NCBI RefSeq assembly: GCF_004795855.1 | Contig: NZ_CP039252.1 | Span: 744,001 to 808,000 of the forward strand | Reading direction: 5' to 3' | DNA from: Hydrogenophaga sp. PAMC20947 | GTDB taxonomy: Bacteria; Pseudomonadota; Gammaproteobacteria; Burkholderiales; Burkholderiaceae_C | Length of the DNA: 64,000 nt | Shown: positions 42,373 to 51,314 of the stretch, piece after piece | Position numbering within the stretch: the stretch's first letter is position 1 | Layout: each line of letters begins with the position of its first letter | Notes under the pieces: model-generated | Database searches by the model: none | Told to the model about the DNA's origin: nothing | What the model saw: the letters and a program-made list of their open reading frames with translations, nothing else | Program-made: the position numbers and the translations under genes

Positions 42373-43103
42373 CAAGCAGCGCCGTCTGGGACAAACACAT
42401 AGCCCACCCCCCATACCGTTTGGAGGTAGCGGGGTGACGCTGCGTCTTCTTCGATCAGCTTGCGCAGGCGGGAAACCTGGACATCCAGGCTGCGGTCGAA
42501 GGGCTCAAACTCGCGCCCACGCGCCAACTGGGCCAATTTTTCGCGCGACAGCGGTTGCCTGGGGTGGCGCACCAGTGCCTTGAGCATGGCAAATTCGCCC
42601 GTGGTCAGTGGCAAGTCCGCACCGTCTTTGCGCAAGGTGCGCAGACTCAGGTCAAACTCAAAAGGGCCGAAATTGACGGTTTCGGCATCCTGAGAGGGCG
42701 CCCCTGGCACTTCGGTCGGTGGCCGACGGCGCAACACGGCATGGATGCGGGCCAGCAGCTCACGGGGGTTGAAGGGTTTGCCCAAGTAGTCGTCGGCACC
42801 CACTTCCAGGCCCACGATGCGGTCCACGTCCTCGCTCTTGGCCGTCAGCATGATGATGGGGGTGCGATCGGAGTTGGCGCGCAGGCGCCGGCAGATGGAG
42901 AGGCCGTCTTCGCCGGGCATCATGAGATCCAGCACGATCAGGTCCACAGCGTCCCGCTGCAGAACGCGGTTCAGCGCTTTTCCGTCTTCGGCCAACATGA
43001 CCTCAAAGCCTTCTTGCATGAGGTAGCGCCGAAGTAGGTCCCGGATGCGAACATCGTCATCCACGACCAGAATTTTGTTGGGGCGGGCATTGGCTTGTGG
43101 CAT
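42372..43103 (-). CDS. ompR: OmpR-like response regulator
   Basis: This 243-residue protein has a receiver domain with Asp59 (LIVLDLMMPGEDG) and conserved LGKPF Lys, then a winged-helix domain (LTTGEFAMLKALVRHPRQPLSREKL, DRSLDVQVSRLRKLIEEDAASPRYLQTVWGVGYVF). The linker is about 15 residues. The ATG at 43103 fits the family; the frame to 43421 is non-coding extension. It regulates porin-type genes in relatives. Confidence 0.95.
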   Translation of the reverse strand: MPQANARPNKILVVDDDVRIRDLLRRYLMQEGFEVMLAEDGKALNRVLQRDAVDLIVLDLMMPGEDGLSICRRLRANSDRTPIIMLTAKSEDVDRIVGLEVGADDYLGKPFNPRELLARIHAVLRRRPPTEVPGAPSQDAETVNFGPFEFDLSLRTLRKDGADLPLTTGEFAMLKALVRHPRQPLSREKLAQLARGREFEPFDRSLDVQVSRLRKLIEEDAASPRYLQTVWGVGYVFVPDGAA

Positions 43104-43273
43104 GACAGCAACTCTCTTGAAATGTAACAACGGCCATTGTGGCAGCGCCAAGTGCTTGTCAGGCCTCGTTTTTTGCGGTTTTGACAGTGTGTTACAAATG
43201 TTGCCCGGTCTGGGTGTCTGGAAATCTCGAATCGACGCAGAGAATGATCTGATCCTTGTGAATTCGTACACCC

Positions 43274-43564
43274 ATGAAGTTGCCTTTCTTCCTTGTTTTG
43301 ACTTGCGCCTGTGGTCCGGCCACTTGGGCCCAGTCAGCTGCGCCGATCCAGCCTGCTGTTGGCGCAGATGCGGTCGCGTCTGTACAAGAGACAGGGGTGG
43401 CCCGTGAGGCCGCCGCGCCATCTCCCCGCCTGCGCGATGTGTTTCTAACCGCAGTCAGCAAATCGGAAGAGCCGGCCAAGCCGTATCGATTGACCGCCGA
43501 AGAGCGGCTGCGGCTGCGAGAGCAGGTGCGGGGACAGTTCGCGTTTGAGGCTCCCAAGCAATGA
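43274..43564 (+). CDS. Small secreted/periplasmic protein of unknown function
   Basis: This 96-residue protein has an N-terminal signal peptide (MKLPFFLVLTCACGPATWAQ) and a charged C-terminal half (YRLTAEERLRLREQVRGQF). It overlaps the downstream SIMPL gene with ATGA, so the two are probably co-expressed. I do not know the family. Confidence 0.7.
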   Translation: MKLPFFLVLTCACGPATWAQSAAPIQPAVGADAVASVQETGVAREAAAPSPRLRDVFLTAVSKSEEPAKPYRLTAEERLRLREQVRGQFAFEAPKQ

Positions 43565-44298
43565 TCCGCTTGGGACAGGCGGGCCGCCGATGGTTGGCAT
43601 GCATCGGGATGTTGGCGTGGATTGGAACGGGCAGTGCCCAGGCTCAAGCAGTGATGCCTGCACCCGTGAGCGCAAACGTGGTGCAACTTGCAGCCAGCGG
43701 GTTCCTCGATGTGCAGCAAGACTGGATGACGCTGCGTCTGTCAGTGACCCGCGAAGGCGCGGATGCCGCGCAGGTTCAATCTCAGCTGCGAACAGCGCTG
43801 GACAGCGCGTTGGGGATCGCCAAAGGCGCAGCCGCCGAACAGCAATTGTTGGTTCACAGCGGAAATTTCGGCGTGTACGCGCGCTACGACAAAGCCGGCA
43901 AGGTGTCGGGCTGGCAAGGCCAAGGCGAGCTGGTGCTGGAAGGGCGAGATTTCACCCGCATTGCGCGCACGGCTGCCCAGATGCAGCCCTTGGCGGTATC
44001 GAACATGGTTTTTTCGTTGTCACGCGAGGCGCAGCAGCAGCTGGAGTCCGATGTGCAGGCTTTGGCTATCGAGCGCTTTCAACGGCGTGCTGGCGAAGTC
44101 GCCAAGGCCTTCGGATTTGGTGCGTATGAGCTGAAAGAAGTCAGCATTTCATCAGCTGACACCGGTGACGAAAGGGTCTTTCGGCGCCAGACTATGGCCA
44201 TGGAGGCGGCTTCGTCCTTGGACAAGGACCCCTTGCCCGCCGAGCCCGGGCGAAGCCAGCTGACCGTCACGGTTTCGGGGGCGGTCCAGCTCAAGTAA
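43561..44298 (+). CDS. SIMPL domain (DUF541) periplasmic protein
   Basis: This 245-residue protein has a signal sequence (about 1-29, ending GTGSAQAQA) and a SIMPL domain with the usual cyclic pattern: LAASGFLDVQQDWMTLRLSVTREGADAAQVQSQL, then RFQRRAGEVAKAFGFGAYELKEVSI. SIMPL proteins of E. coli (YggE) link to oxidative stress; the activity is not defined. A bidirectional terminator follows. Confidence 0.88.
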   Translation: MIRLGQAGRRWLACIGMLAWIGTGSAQAQAVMPAPVSANVVQLAASGFLDVQQDWMTLRLSVTREGADAAQVQSQLRTALDSALGIAKGAAAEQQLLVHSGNFGVYARYDKAGKVSGWQGQGELVLEGRDFTRIARTAAQMQPLAVSNMVFSLSREAQQQLESDVQALAIERFQRRAGEVAKAFGFGAYELKEVSISSADTGDERVFRRQTMAMEAASSLDKDPLPAEPGRSQLTVTVSGAVQLK

Positions 44299-44327
44299 GC
44301 GCAGCACTCGCGTTTCAGATCCAAAAA

Positions 44328-44356
44328 AGAGAAAGCCCGCAAGGCGGGCTTTCTCT
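44328..44356. terminator. Bidirectional terminator between SIMPL and hbdH genes
   Basis: AGAGAAAGCCCGC, loop AAG, GCGGGCTTTCTCT gives a 13-base perfect stem in the convergent gap. It ends both transcripts. Confidence 0.85.
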
Positions 44357-44380
44357 GTTGGGTGCTTGAAAAACGGTGGG

Positions 44381-45151
44381 TTATTGAGCCACCCAACCCC
44401 CGTCCATGTTCCAGGCCACGCCACGGATGTTGTCGCCCGCAGCAGAGCAGAAAAAGACCGCCAATGCACCCAGCTCTTCGGGCGTGGTGAATTGCTGTGA
44501 AGGCTCTTTCTCGCCCAGCAGCTGTTTCTTCGCGTCTTCATTGGAGATGCCGAGTGCGGCGGCTTTAGCGTCAACCTGTTTTTGTACCAGCGGCGTCAGC
44601 ACCCAGCCTGGGCAGATGGCGTTGCAGGTGACGCCCGAGGTGGCGTTCTCCAGCGCTGTTACTTTGGTCAGGCCAACGACGCCGTGTTTCGCCGCGACAT
44701 AGGCGGATTTTTCTGCCGAGGCGACCAGGCCGTGCACGGAGGCCACGTTGATGATGCGGCCCCAGTTCGTCTTCTGCATCGCCGGCAGCGCCAGTCGCGT
44801 GGCGTGAAAAGCGCTGCTGAGGTTGATGGCCATGATGGCGTCCCATTTTTCCGTCGGGAAAGCCTCGATGCGGGCCACGTGTTGAATGCCGGCGTTGTTC
44901 ACCAGGATATCTACCTGACCAAACCGCTCAGCGGCAAATGCCATCATGGCCTCGATCTCGGCGGGTTTGCTCATGTCGGCACCGTGGTAGGCCACCGGCA
45001 CGCCCAACGCCGCGATTTCCTTTTGAGGGGTCTCGGCATCACCGAAACCGTTCAGCACGATGTTGGCGCCCTGGCGTGCCAGCGCTTTGGCAATCCCGAG
45101 GCCGATCCCGCTGGTCGAGCCTGTGATGAGGGCGGTTTTGTTTTTGAGCAT
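44381..45151 (-). CDS. hbdH: 3-hydroxybutyrate dehydrogenase
   Basis: This 256-residue short-chain dehydrogenase has the cofactor motif TGSTSGIGLG (10-19), NNAG, and catalytic Ser138, Tyr151, Lys155. GIQHVARIE and the PGWVLTPLVQKQV element are typical of D-3-hydroxybutyrate dehydrogenases. It connects PHB degradation to acetoacetate; a PHA regulator (phaR) is encoded nearby at 48979. Confidence 0.93.
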   Translation of the reverse strand: MLKNKTALITGSTSGIGLGIAKALARQGANIVLNGFGDAETPQKEIAALGVPVAYHGADMSKPAEIEAMMAFAAERFGQVDILVNNAGIQHVARIEAFPTEKWDAIMAINLSSAFHATRLALPAMQKTNWGRIINVASVHGLVASAEKSAYVAAKHGVVGLTKVTALENATSGVTCNAICPGWVLTPLVQKQVDAKAAALGISNEDAKKQLLGEKEPSQQFTTPEELGALAVFFCSAAGDNIRGVAWNMDGGWVAQ

Positions 45152-45217
45152 GGGTGATCTCCAGTTCCATTACGATAGGTTGAACGAGCTTTCAGCCATT
45201 ATCACGGACAGATATTC

Positions 45218-46144
45218 ATGGACGACGTCACCACGCAGCCCCAACTTCGCCATTTCCCCATGGGCGGTGCCGCCGCGCGTGGCGGCGGCCAGCGCCACAT
45301 GGCCTATTGGGACTGGCCTGCCCGGGCAGAGCAGGGCGCACAGCATGTGGTGATCTGCGTGCATGGGCTGTCGCGCCAAGGGCGAGATTTTGATGCTTTG
45401 GCCCGTGCGTTGAGCTCTCAAGCGCAGGTTTTGGCAGTGGATGTGGCCGGGCGCGGGCACAGCGACTGGCTCGCCGATCCGATGCAGTACCAGGTGGCTC
45501 AATATGCGGCCGATCTGGCGACTTTGGTCCTCCGGGTGAAGCGGGATTCGCCCGATGCCGTGATTGACTGGGTGGGGACCAGCATGGGGGGACTCATCGG
45601 CATGGCTATTGCGGCCCAGCCAGAGCTGGGTATCCGGCGACTGGTGCTCAACGATGTGGGCCCTGTCATCCAGTGGCAGGCATTGCTGCGCATCGCGACC
45701 TACCTGGGACTCAATCCGTCGTTTGACAGCGAGCAATCGGCCAGTGACTACCTCGCATCCATATCCACCGGTTTTGGACCCCATACGCCTGCGCAATGGG
45801 CGGAACTCTCGCGCCCAATGCTGCGCGAGCGCGAAGGCCGGTGGTGGTTGCATTACGACCCGGCGCTGGCGGTGCCGTTCAAAGCGCTGACCGAGTCGGC
45901 CGATGGGGAAGCCGCAGCAGAGGCCGGAGAGGCGGCGTTGTGGGGTTTGTACGATGCGATCAAGGTGCCCACCCTGCTGCTGCGGGGGGCGTCGTCTGAT
46001 TTGCTCTCACGCGATGCTGCACAGGAAATGGCCCGACGGGGCCCCAAGGCTTCGTGTGTGGAGTTTGAGGGCGTCGGGCATGCCCCCACGCTGGTGGCGG
46101 CCGATCAGATCGCTGCCGTGCAGTCGTTCTTGCTGGGGTCATGA
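45218..46144 (+). CDS. Alpha/beta hydrolase
   Basis: This 308-residue hydrolase has VICVHGLSRQGRDFD as the oxyanion region, nucleophile motif GTSMGG, and VEFEGVGHAPTLV with the likely catalytic His. It resembles serine esterases/thioesterases, substrate unknown. It precedes relA by 16 bases and may be co-transcribed with it. Confidence 0.88.
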   Translation: MDDVTTQPQLRHFPMGGAAARGGGQRHMAYWDWPARAEQGAQHVVICVHGLSRQGRDFDALARALSSQAQVLAVDVAGRGHSDWLADPMQYQVAQYAADLATLVLRVKRDSPDAVIDWVGTSMGGLIGMAIAAQPELGIRRLVLNDVGPVIQWQALLRIATYLGLNPSFDSEQSASDYLASISTGFGPHTPAQWAELSRPMLREREGRWWLHYDPALAVPFKALTESADGEAAAEAGEAALWGLYDAIKVPTLLLRGASSDLLSRDAAQEMARRGPKASCVEFEGVGHAPTLVAADQIAAVQSFLLGS

Positions 46145-46160
46145 GGGCTGGCGATTTGCA

Positions 46161-48476
46161 ATGAAAACCGTTTCTGAGTCCGTCGACTCCCGCTCCGACC
46201 TGTCCGACACGCCTGGCGCAGCACCGTCAGCGATTGTGGCCGCCACCGCCAGCAGCCTGCCGCATCAGGTGCAGGCGCTGTCCCGTGCGCGCGCGTTCGC
46301 CGAACCACTGCTCGCAGGCGAACAGCTTGATACGGGTGAGAACGTGTTGGACCACGCCGATGCCGTGGCCGAAATCCTGCGCGGCATCGGTGGCTCGGAA
46401 GCGATGCAGGCGGCCGCCTACCTGGTGTATGCCTGTCAGCACCTCAACCGCCCGCAAGAGGTCATCACCAAGGCGTTTGGCGAGCATTTTGCGGCGCTTG
46501 CGATGGAGACCACCAAACTGGTGCAATTGCAGAGACAGGCCAGGATCAAGGCCGCAGCAGCCCAGGCCAAAAAGACGGAAGAGCGGCAGGTCGCTCAGGA
46601 TCTGGCCCTGCCTTTGCCAGCGCTGAGCAAGGCCCCGGTGTCGGAGCTGGCCGCAAGTCAGACCGAAAACGTGCGCAAGATGTTGCTCGCGTTCTCGCGC
46701 GATATGCGGGTGGTGATGCTCAGGCTGGCCTCACGTCTTCAGACTTTGCGCTACTTCGCTCAGACCAAGGGTGACCCGGGCCAGGCGTTGGCCAGTGAGT
46801 CGCTGCATGTCTTCGCGCCTCTCGCCAACCGCCTGGGTATCTGGCAGATCAAATGGGAAATGGAAGATTTGGCCTTCCGTTTTCTGGATCCCCAGACCTA
46901 CAAAGAGGTGGCGGGGTGGCTGGATGAAAAGCGGGTTGAGCGTGAATTGCATGTTGAGCAGGTGCGCCAGGAGCTCGAGCTGGCCTTGCAGCAGCAAGGC
47001 ATTCAGGCCTCCGTGCAGGGTCGTCCCAAGCACATTTACAGCATCGTCAAAAAGATGCGTGGCAAATCGTTGGATTTTGAGCAGGTGTTTGACATCCGCG
47101 CTCTGCGGGTCGTGGTGCCCGCCACCGATGACTGCTACGGTGTGTTGGCATGGGCTCATGCCCACTTCACGCCGGTGATTGAAGAGTTTGATGACTACAT
47201 TGCCAAACCCAAGGCCAACGGCTACCAGTCGCTGCACACGGTGGTGCGCGACGAGCAGGGCAGGGCATTCGAGATTCAGATTCGATCTCAGGCCATGCAC
47301 GACCATGCCGAACACGGCGTGGCTGCTCATTGGGCCTACAAGGAGGCTGGAACCAAAGGTTACGCAGGAGTTTCAGCCAGCTCCGCATACGACGCAAAGA
47401 TTGCGGTCCTGAGGCAGCTCCTGGCGTGGGAACGCGATCTGAGTGGTGGCGTCCACGGCCTGTTCGATGACCGCATCTATGTGTTGACGCCCGACGCAGC
47501 CATCGTCGAGTTGCCCCAGGGGGCGACCCCTGTGGACTTTGCTTACACCGTGCACACCGATCTGGGGCACCGCTGCCGAGGTGCCCGGGTAGACGGCGCC
47601 ATGGTGACGCTCAACACGGTCTTGCAAAACGGCCAGACCGTTGAGGTCACGGCGGCCAAGGAAGGTGGGCCATCCCGAGACTGGCTCAACAGCGAGTTGG
47701 GGTATCTGGTGAGCCACCGCGCCAAGAGCAAGGTGCGCGCCTGGTTCAATGTGCTGGCGCTTGAAGAAACCATGGCCCGGGGCCGAGAGGCGGTCGAAAA
47801 GCTGTTGCAACGCGAAGGGCGCACCTCGATCAAGCTGGAGGATCTCGCTGGGGCCATGGGCCTGAGCTCGGCCAATGAGCTCTTTGAGCAGGTCGGCAAA
47901 GATGAGTTGTCTTTGCGTGCGATCGAGATCCAGCTGCGTCCACCAGAGCCCACCGCGCCGTCGGCCGAATTGCCGTGGCTGAAAAAGCCACGGAAGGTCA
48001 GTGGGAAATCGGGTGGGGGCGTACTCGTGGTGGGTGTGGATTCGCTCATGACGCAGCTGGCGAAGTGCTGCAAGCCTGCGCCGCCCGACGACATCTGCGG
48101 GTTTGTCACGCGCGGGAAAGGCGTCAGCGTGCACCGCAGCGACTGCACCGATTTTGCGCACTTGCAGCGTTGCAATCCAGATCGTGTGATCGATGTGCAG
48201 TGGAGTGATCCCGTTGGCAGCGTTGCGCGTGATGGTCAGCAACCGGTTTACCCGGTTGATGTCGGGGTGGAGGCGCTCGATCGCCAAGGCTTGTTGCGTG
48301 ATATTTCCGAGGTCTTTGCGCGGGAAAAAATGAATGTGATCGGGGTCCAGTCTCAAAGCGTCAAGGGCGTGGCCTGGATGACGTTCACCATCGAGTTGAC
48401 CGATGCCCGCCATGTGGCCAGGGCCATGTCGGTGGTGGGCGATGTGGGTGGCGTTCGCTCTGTTCGAAGAAAATGA
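46161..48476 (+). CDS. relA: RelA-type (p)ppGpp synthetase with degenerate hydrolase site
   Basis: This 771-residue protein has a degenerate HD hydrolase region at about 60-130: the HDxxED pair of SpoT is lost (AAYLVYACQHLNRPQE). The synthetase domain is intact (GRPKHIYSIVKKM, FDIRALRVVV, EEFDDYIAKPKANGYQSLHTVV). TGS and ACT domains follow (TPDAAIVELPQGATPVDFAYTVH; LLRDISEVFAREKMNVIGV). It makes (p)ppGpp in response to stalled ribosomes. A separate SpoT-like enzyme must exist elsewhere. Confidence 0.95.
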   Translation: MKTVSESVDSRSDLSDTPGAAPSAIVAATASSLPHQVQALSRARAFAEPLLAGEQLDTGENVLDHADAVAEILRGIGGSEAMQAAAYLVYACQHLNRPQEVITKAFGEHFAALAMETTKLVQLQRQARIKAAAAQAKKTEERQVAQDLALPLPALSKAPVSELAASQTENVRKMLLAFSRDMRVVMLRLASRLQTLRYFAQTKGDPGQALASESLHVFAPLANRLGIWQIKWEMEDLAFRFLDPQTYKEVAGWLDEKRVERELHVEQVRQELELALQQQGIQASVQGRPKHIYSIVKKMRGKSLDFEQVFDIRALRVVVPATDDCYGVLAWAHAHFTPVIEEFDDYIAKPKANGYQSLHTVVRDEQGRAFEIQIRSQAMHDHAEHGVAAHWAYKEAGTKGYAGVSASSAYDAKIAVLRQLLAWERDLSGGVHGLFDDRIYVLTPDAAIVELPQGATPVDFAYTVHTDLGHRCRGARVDGAMVTLNTVLQNGQTVEVTAAKEGGPSRDWLNSELGYLVSHRAKSKVRAWFNVLALEETMARGREAVEKLLQREGRTSIKLEDLAGAMGLSSANELFEQVGKDELSLRAIEIQLRPPEPTAPSAELPWLKKPRKVSGKSGGGVLVVGVDSLMTQLAKCCKPAPPDDICGFVTRGKGVSVHRSDCTDFAHLQRCNPDRVIDVQWSDPVGSVARDGQQPVYPVDVGVEALDRQGLLRDISEVFAREKMNVIGVQSQSVKGVAWMTFTIELTDARHVARAMSVVGDVGGVRSVRRK

Positions 48477-48483
48477 GGGTAGG

Positions 48484-48513
48484 TGGCCAAAGTGGAGAAT
48501 TTGCTGATATAAT
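48484..48513 (+). promoter_or_regulatory. Promoter of tRNA-Val
   Basis: A consensus -10 TATAAT (48508-48513) with TG one base before it forms an extended -10 site. A poor -35 TGGCCA (48484-48489) lies 18 bases upstream. Transcription would start about 48520, 15 bases before the tRNA. Confidence 0.6.
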
Positions 48514-48534
48514 TCGAGGCTTCGGACAGTTTGT

Positions 48535-48611
48535 AGGCGCGTAGCTCAGCTGGTTAGAGCACCACCTTGACATGGTGGGGGTCGTTGGTTCGAGTCCAAT
48601 CGCGCCTACCA
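48535..48611 (+). tRNA. tRNA-Val (anticodon GAC)
   Basis: All four arms fold: acceptor AGGCGCG/CGCGCCT, D arm GCTC...GAGC, anticodon stem CCACC/GGTGG with loop TTGACAT (anticodon GAC), T arm GTTGG/CCAAT with TTCGAGT, discriminator A and encoded CCA. 77 bases. Confidence 0.97.
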
Positions 48612-48978
48612 AATCTCGTTCGAAAAAATCAAGGGTCCGGCCAATTGCCAGGCCCTTTTTTTTGCTCTTCAGGCCCTGCGCAGCCGTTCCTTTTGGGTTG
48701 CGGCCAAAGAAGCCCCGGCGCTGCTTTGCGGGACTTTTCCGGGGAGTGCCCCGGTTGCGTTTCGCGCTTTGTGCTTGGTTCTGTTGATCCGCAACGCATG
48801 TTGACCATGGTGTGAGCACGGCCCTGGCTCGCCCCTGCACGGGTTCGCAGAGGTCTTGCTTGGACTGCACAGGGAAATCCTGCAGACGGTTTTCGAATTC
48901 GTTTCCTACAATGTGTTGAAATCTTCATGCATGCGCTCGTCGAGCAAAGCAGATTGTTTCCCCACCGAAAGTGTCGTA
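48612..48978. other. Gap between tRNA-Val and phaR
   Basis: It contains the tRNA terminator and, near 48905-48911, a TACAAT -10-like hexamer for phaR. Frames in the gap (for example 48567-48815) have no family resemblance. Confidence 0.5.
48631..48663 (+). terminator. Rho-independent terminator after tRNA-Val
   Basis: AGGGTCCGGC, loop CAATT, GCCAGGCCCT then eight T. The 10-base stem has one G-T wobble and one mismatch. Confidence 0.7.
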
Positions 48979-49521
48979 GTGCAAAAAAGCAAGGCAGATG
49001 GCGCCAACGCCCAGACGGGCGTTGTCCGCATGATCAAGAAATACCCCAATCGCCGTTTGTACGACACGGATACGTCGTCCTACATCACTCTGGCAGAGGT
49101 CAAGACGCTGGTGATGGACAACGAGCTGTTTGTGGTCAGGGATGCCAAGACCAACGATGACCTCACCCGCAGCATCCTGTTGCAAATCATTCTGGAGGAG
49201 GAAACGGCTGGCGTGCCCATCTTTACCGAGCAGGTGCTGGCCAATATCATCCGCTTCTATGGCCATGCCATGCAGGACTTCATGGGTTCTTATCTTGAAA
49301 AGAACGTCCAGATTTTCATGGACATGCAGCACAAGATGACCGAACAAACCAAGGGCCTCAGCCCTGAGGTCTGGAGCCAGCTCACGAGCGCCCAGTCGCC
49401 CATGATGCAAGGCATGATGGGTACGTACATGGAGCAGTCGCGCAGCGCATTCACCCAGATGCAGGAGCAAATGCAGAAAAACAGCGAGCAGATGCTCTCG
49501 GCAATGGGGCTAAAGCGCTGA
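48979..49521 (+). CDS. phaR: Polyhydroxyalkanoate synthesis repressor PhaR
   Basis: This protein of about 180 residues has the PHB/PHA accumulation regulator DNA-binding domain (MIKKYPNRRLYDTDTSSYITLAEVKTLV, ILLQIILEEETAGVPIFTEQVLANIIRFYG), then a Met/Gln-rich C-terminus. The frame starts upstream; I placed the start at the GTG (48979) by family length, though an ATG at 48931 and others are possible and no clear Shine-Dalgarno decides it. It binds PHB granules and represses phasin genes. Confidence 0.88.
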   Translation: MQKSKADGANAQTGVVRMIKKYPNRRLYDTDTSSYITLAEVKTLVMDNELFVVRDAKTNDDLTRSILLQIILEEETAGVPIFTEQVLANIIRFYGHAMQDFMGSYLEKNVQIFMDMQHKMTEQTKGLSPEVWSQLTSAQSPMMQGMMGTYMEQSRSAFTQMQEQMQKNSEQMLSAMGLKR

Positions 49522-49627
49522 GTCACTTCGCCAAATGGCTTGCTTTTTGCGAAGTCTGGGGCCTGTTGTTGCGTGCAGATGTGGGCGGTGTTGCGCGCAC
49601 CGCCCTGGGCTCTGAGACAATCGGGTG

Positions 49628-51013
49628 ATGAATCAATCCGTTGTTGTCCCGGGCGCCCCCGCGCCCAAAGTCGGGTTTGTGAGCCTGGGCTGTCCCAAGG
49701 CCCTGACCGACTCCGAACTTATCCTCACGCAACTCAGCGCAGAGGGCTATCAAACTTCGAAAACCTTCGCCGGTGCCGATCTGGTAATCGTCAACACCTG
49801 TGGCTTCATTGACGATGCCGTCAGGGAAAGCCTGGATGCCATTGGTGAGGCGCTCGCCGAAAACGGCAAAGTGATCGTCACGGGTTGCCTCGGCGCTCGC
49901 GAAGGCGAAGGCGGTGGCAACATGGTGCGCAACATTCACCCCAGCGTGCTGGCGGTGACCGGGCCCCATGCCACCCATGAGGTCATGGAGGCGGTGCACA
50001 CCCATCTGCCCAAACCCCATGACCCCTTTGTTGATCTGGTGCCTCCGCAGGGCATAAAGCTCACCCCCCGCCACTACGCGTATCTGAAGATCAGCGAAGG
50101 TTGCAACCACCGTTGCACCTTTTGCATCATCCCTTCCATGCGCGGTGATCTGGTGAGCAGGCCGATAGGCGATGTGCTGACAGAGGCGCGCAAACTGTTT
50201 GAGTCGGGTGTGAAAGAGTTGCTGGTGGTGAGCCAGGACACCTCCGCCTACGGCGTGGATGTCAAATACCGAACAGGTTTTTGGGATGGCAGGCCAGTCA
50301 AAACGCGCATGCTGGATCTGGTGCAGTCTTTGGGTGAAATTGCCAAAGGGTTTGGCGCCTGGGTGAGGCTGCACTACGTGTATCCCTATCCCCATGTGGA
50401 CGATGTGATCCCGTTGATGGCCGAAGGTTTGTGCCTGCCTTACCTGGATGTGCCGCTGCAACACAGCCATCCTGAAGTGCTCCGCCGGATGAAACGTCCC
50501 GCCAGTGGTGAGCGCAATCTTGAGCGCATCGCCCGTTGGCGTGAGCTGTGCCCTGAAATCGTGGTGCGCAGCACCTTTATCGCCGGGTTCCCGGGCGAGA
50601 CCGAGGCCGAGTTTCAGCATTTGCTCGATTTTGTTCAGGAGGCCCGCATTGATCGCGCCGGATGCTTTGCATATTCGCCTGTCAATGGCGCGGCGGCCAA
50701 TGCGTTGGCCGATCCGGTGCCTGCCGAGTTGCGCGAAGAGCGCAGGGCGCGCTTCATGGCTGTTGCGGAGGCTGTGTCGGTTGACAAGTTGCGTGAGCGC
50801 GTGGGTGCGACCATGCAAGTGCTAGTGGACGCTGCGCCAGGCATGGGCAAAAAGGGAGGGGTGGGGCGCAGTTACGCCGATGCTCCCGAGATCGACGGCG
50901 TGGTGAGGCTGTTGCCACCCGAGAAGATCAGCAAGACGCTGAAGGTGGGTGAGTTCACCAAGGCGCGTATTGTCGCGGCCGAAGGTCACGATTTGCTGGC
51001 AGTTCCATTTTGA
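49628..51013 (+). CDS. rimO: Ribosomal protein S12 methylthiotransferase
   Basis: This 461-residue radical SAM enzyme has the N-terminal MTTase domain with Cys22, Cys58 and Cys87 for a second [4Fe-4S] cluster, and the SAM motif CNHRCTFC (Cys159, Cys163, Cys166). A C-terminal TRAM domain follows ([15 protein letters not shown]). It adds methylthio to Asp88 of S12. I chose the ATG at 49628; a GTG directly before it is possible. Confidence 0.95.
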   Translation: MNQSVVVPGAPAPKVGFVSLGCPKALTDSELILTQLSAEGYQTSKTFAGADLVIVNTCGFIDDAVRESLDAIGEALAENGKVIVTGCLGAREGEGGGNMVRNIHPSVLAVTGPHATHEVMEAVHTHLPKPHDPFVDLVPPQGIKLTPRHYAYLKISEGCNHRCTFCIIPSMRGDLVSRPIGDVLTEARKLFESGVKELLVVSQDTSAYGVDVKYRTGFWDGRPVKTRMLDLVQSLGEIAKGFGAWVRLHYVYPYPHVDDVIPLMAEGLCLPYLDVPLQHSHPEVLRRMKRPASGERNLERIARWRELCPEIVVRSTFIAGFPGETEAEFQHLLDFVQEARIDRAGCFAYSPVNGAAANALADPVPAELREERRARFMAVAEAVSVDKLRERVGATMQVLVDAAPGMGKKGGVGRSYADAPEIDGVVRLLPPEKISKTLKVGEFTKARIVAAEGHDLLAVPF

Positions 51014-51145
51014 CCCTGCCCGGCATTTCGCCACAATCCCACCGCTTGGCAGCGGTGGTTTTTCAAACCCTGAAGATGTCAGTTCATCAGCCGATCACCG
51101 TGGGTGATCGTGCGATTGAAAACGGTTGTGACGCGGCCATGAAAA

Positions 51146-51177
51146 AAGGGCTTGCAAACACATGTTTGCAAGCCCTT
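51146..51177 (-). terminator. Rho-independent terminator of tRNA-Leu
   Basis: AAGGGCTTGCAAACA and its exact reverse complement TGTTTGCAAGCCCTT form a 15-base stem; on the minus strand a T-run follows (A-run at 51142-51147 on plus). It ends the tRNA-Leu transcript and possibly rimO from the other side. Confidence 0.8.
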
Positions 51178-51184
51178 ATGATCA

Positions 51185-51269
<85 letters not shown>

Positions 51270-51285
51270 ATCTCAGGAAAACGCT

Positions 51286-51291
51286 AGTATA
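51286..51291 (-). promoter_or_regulatory. Extended -10 of the tRNA-Leu promoter
   Basis: Minus-strand TATACT with TG just upstream (TGCTATACT), about 16 bases before the tRNA. No decent -35 is seen. The region also lies just before the rnr start, so the two promoters are back to back. Confidence 0.55.
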
Positions 51292-51314
51292 GCAGAGAAA
51301 TTTCAGAGTAATAC

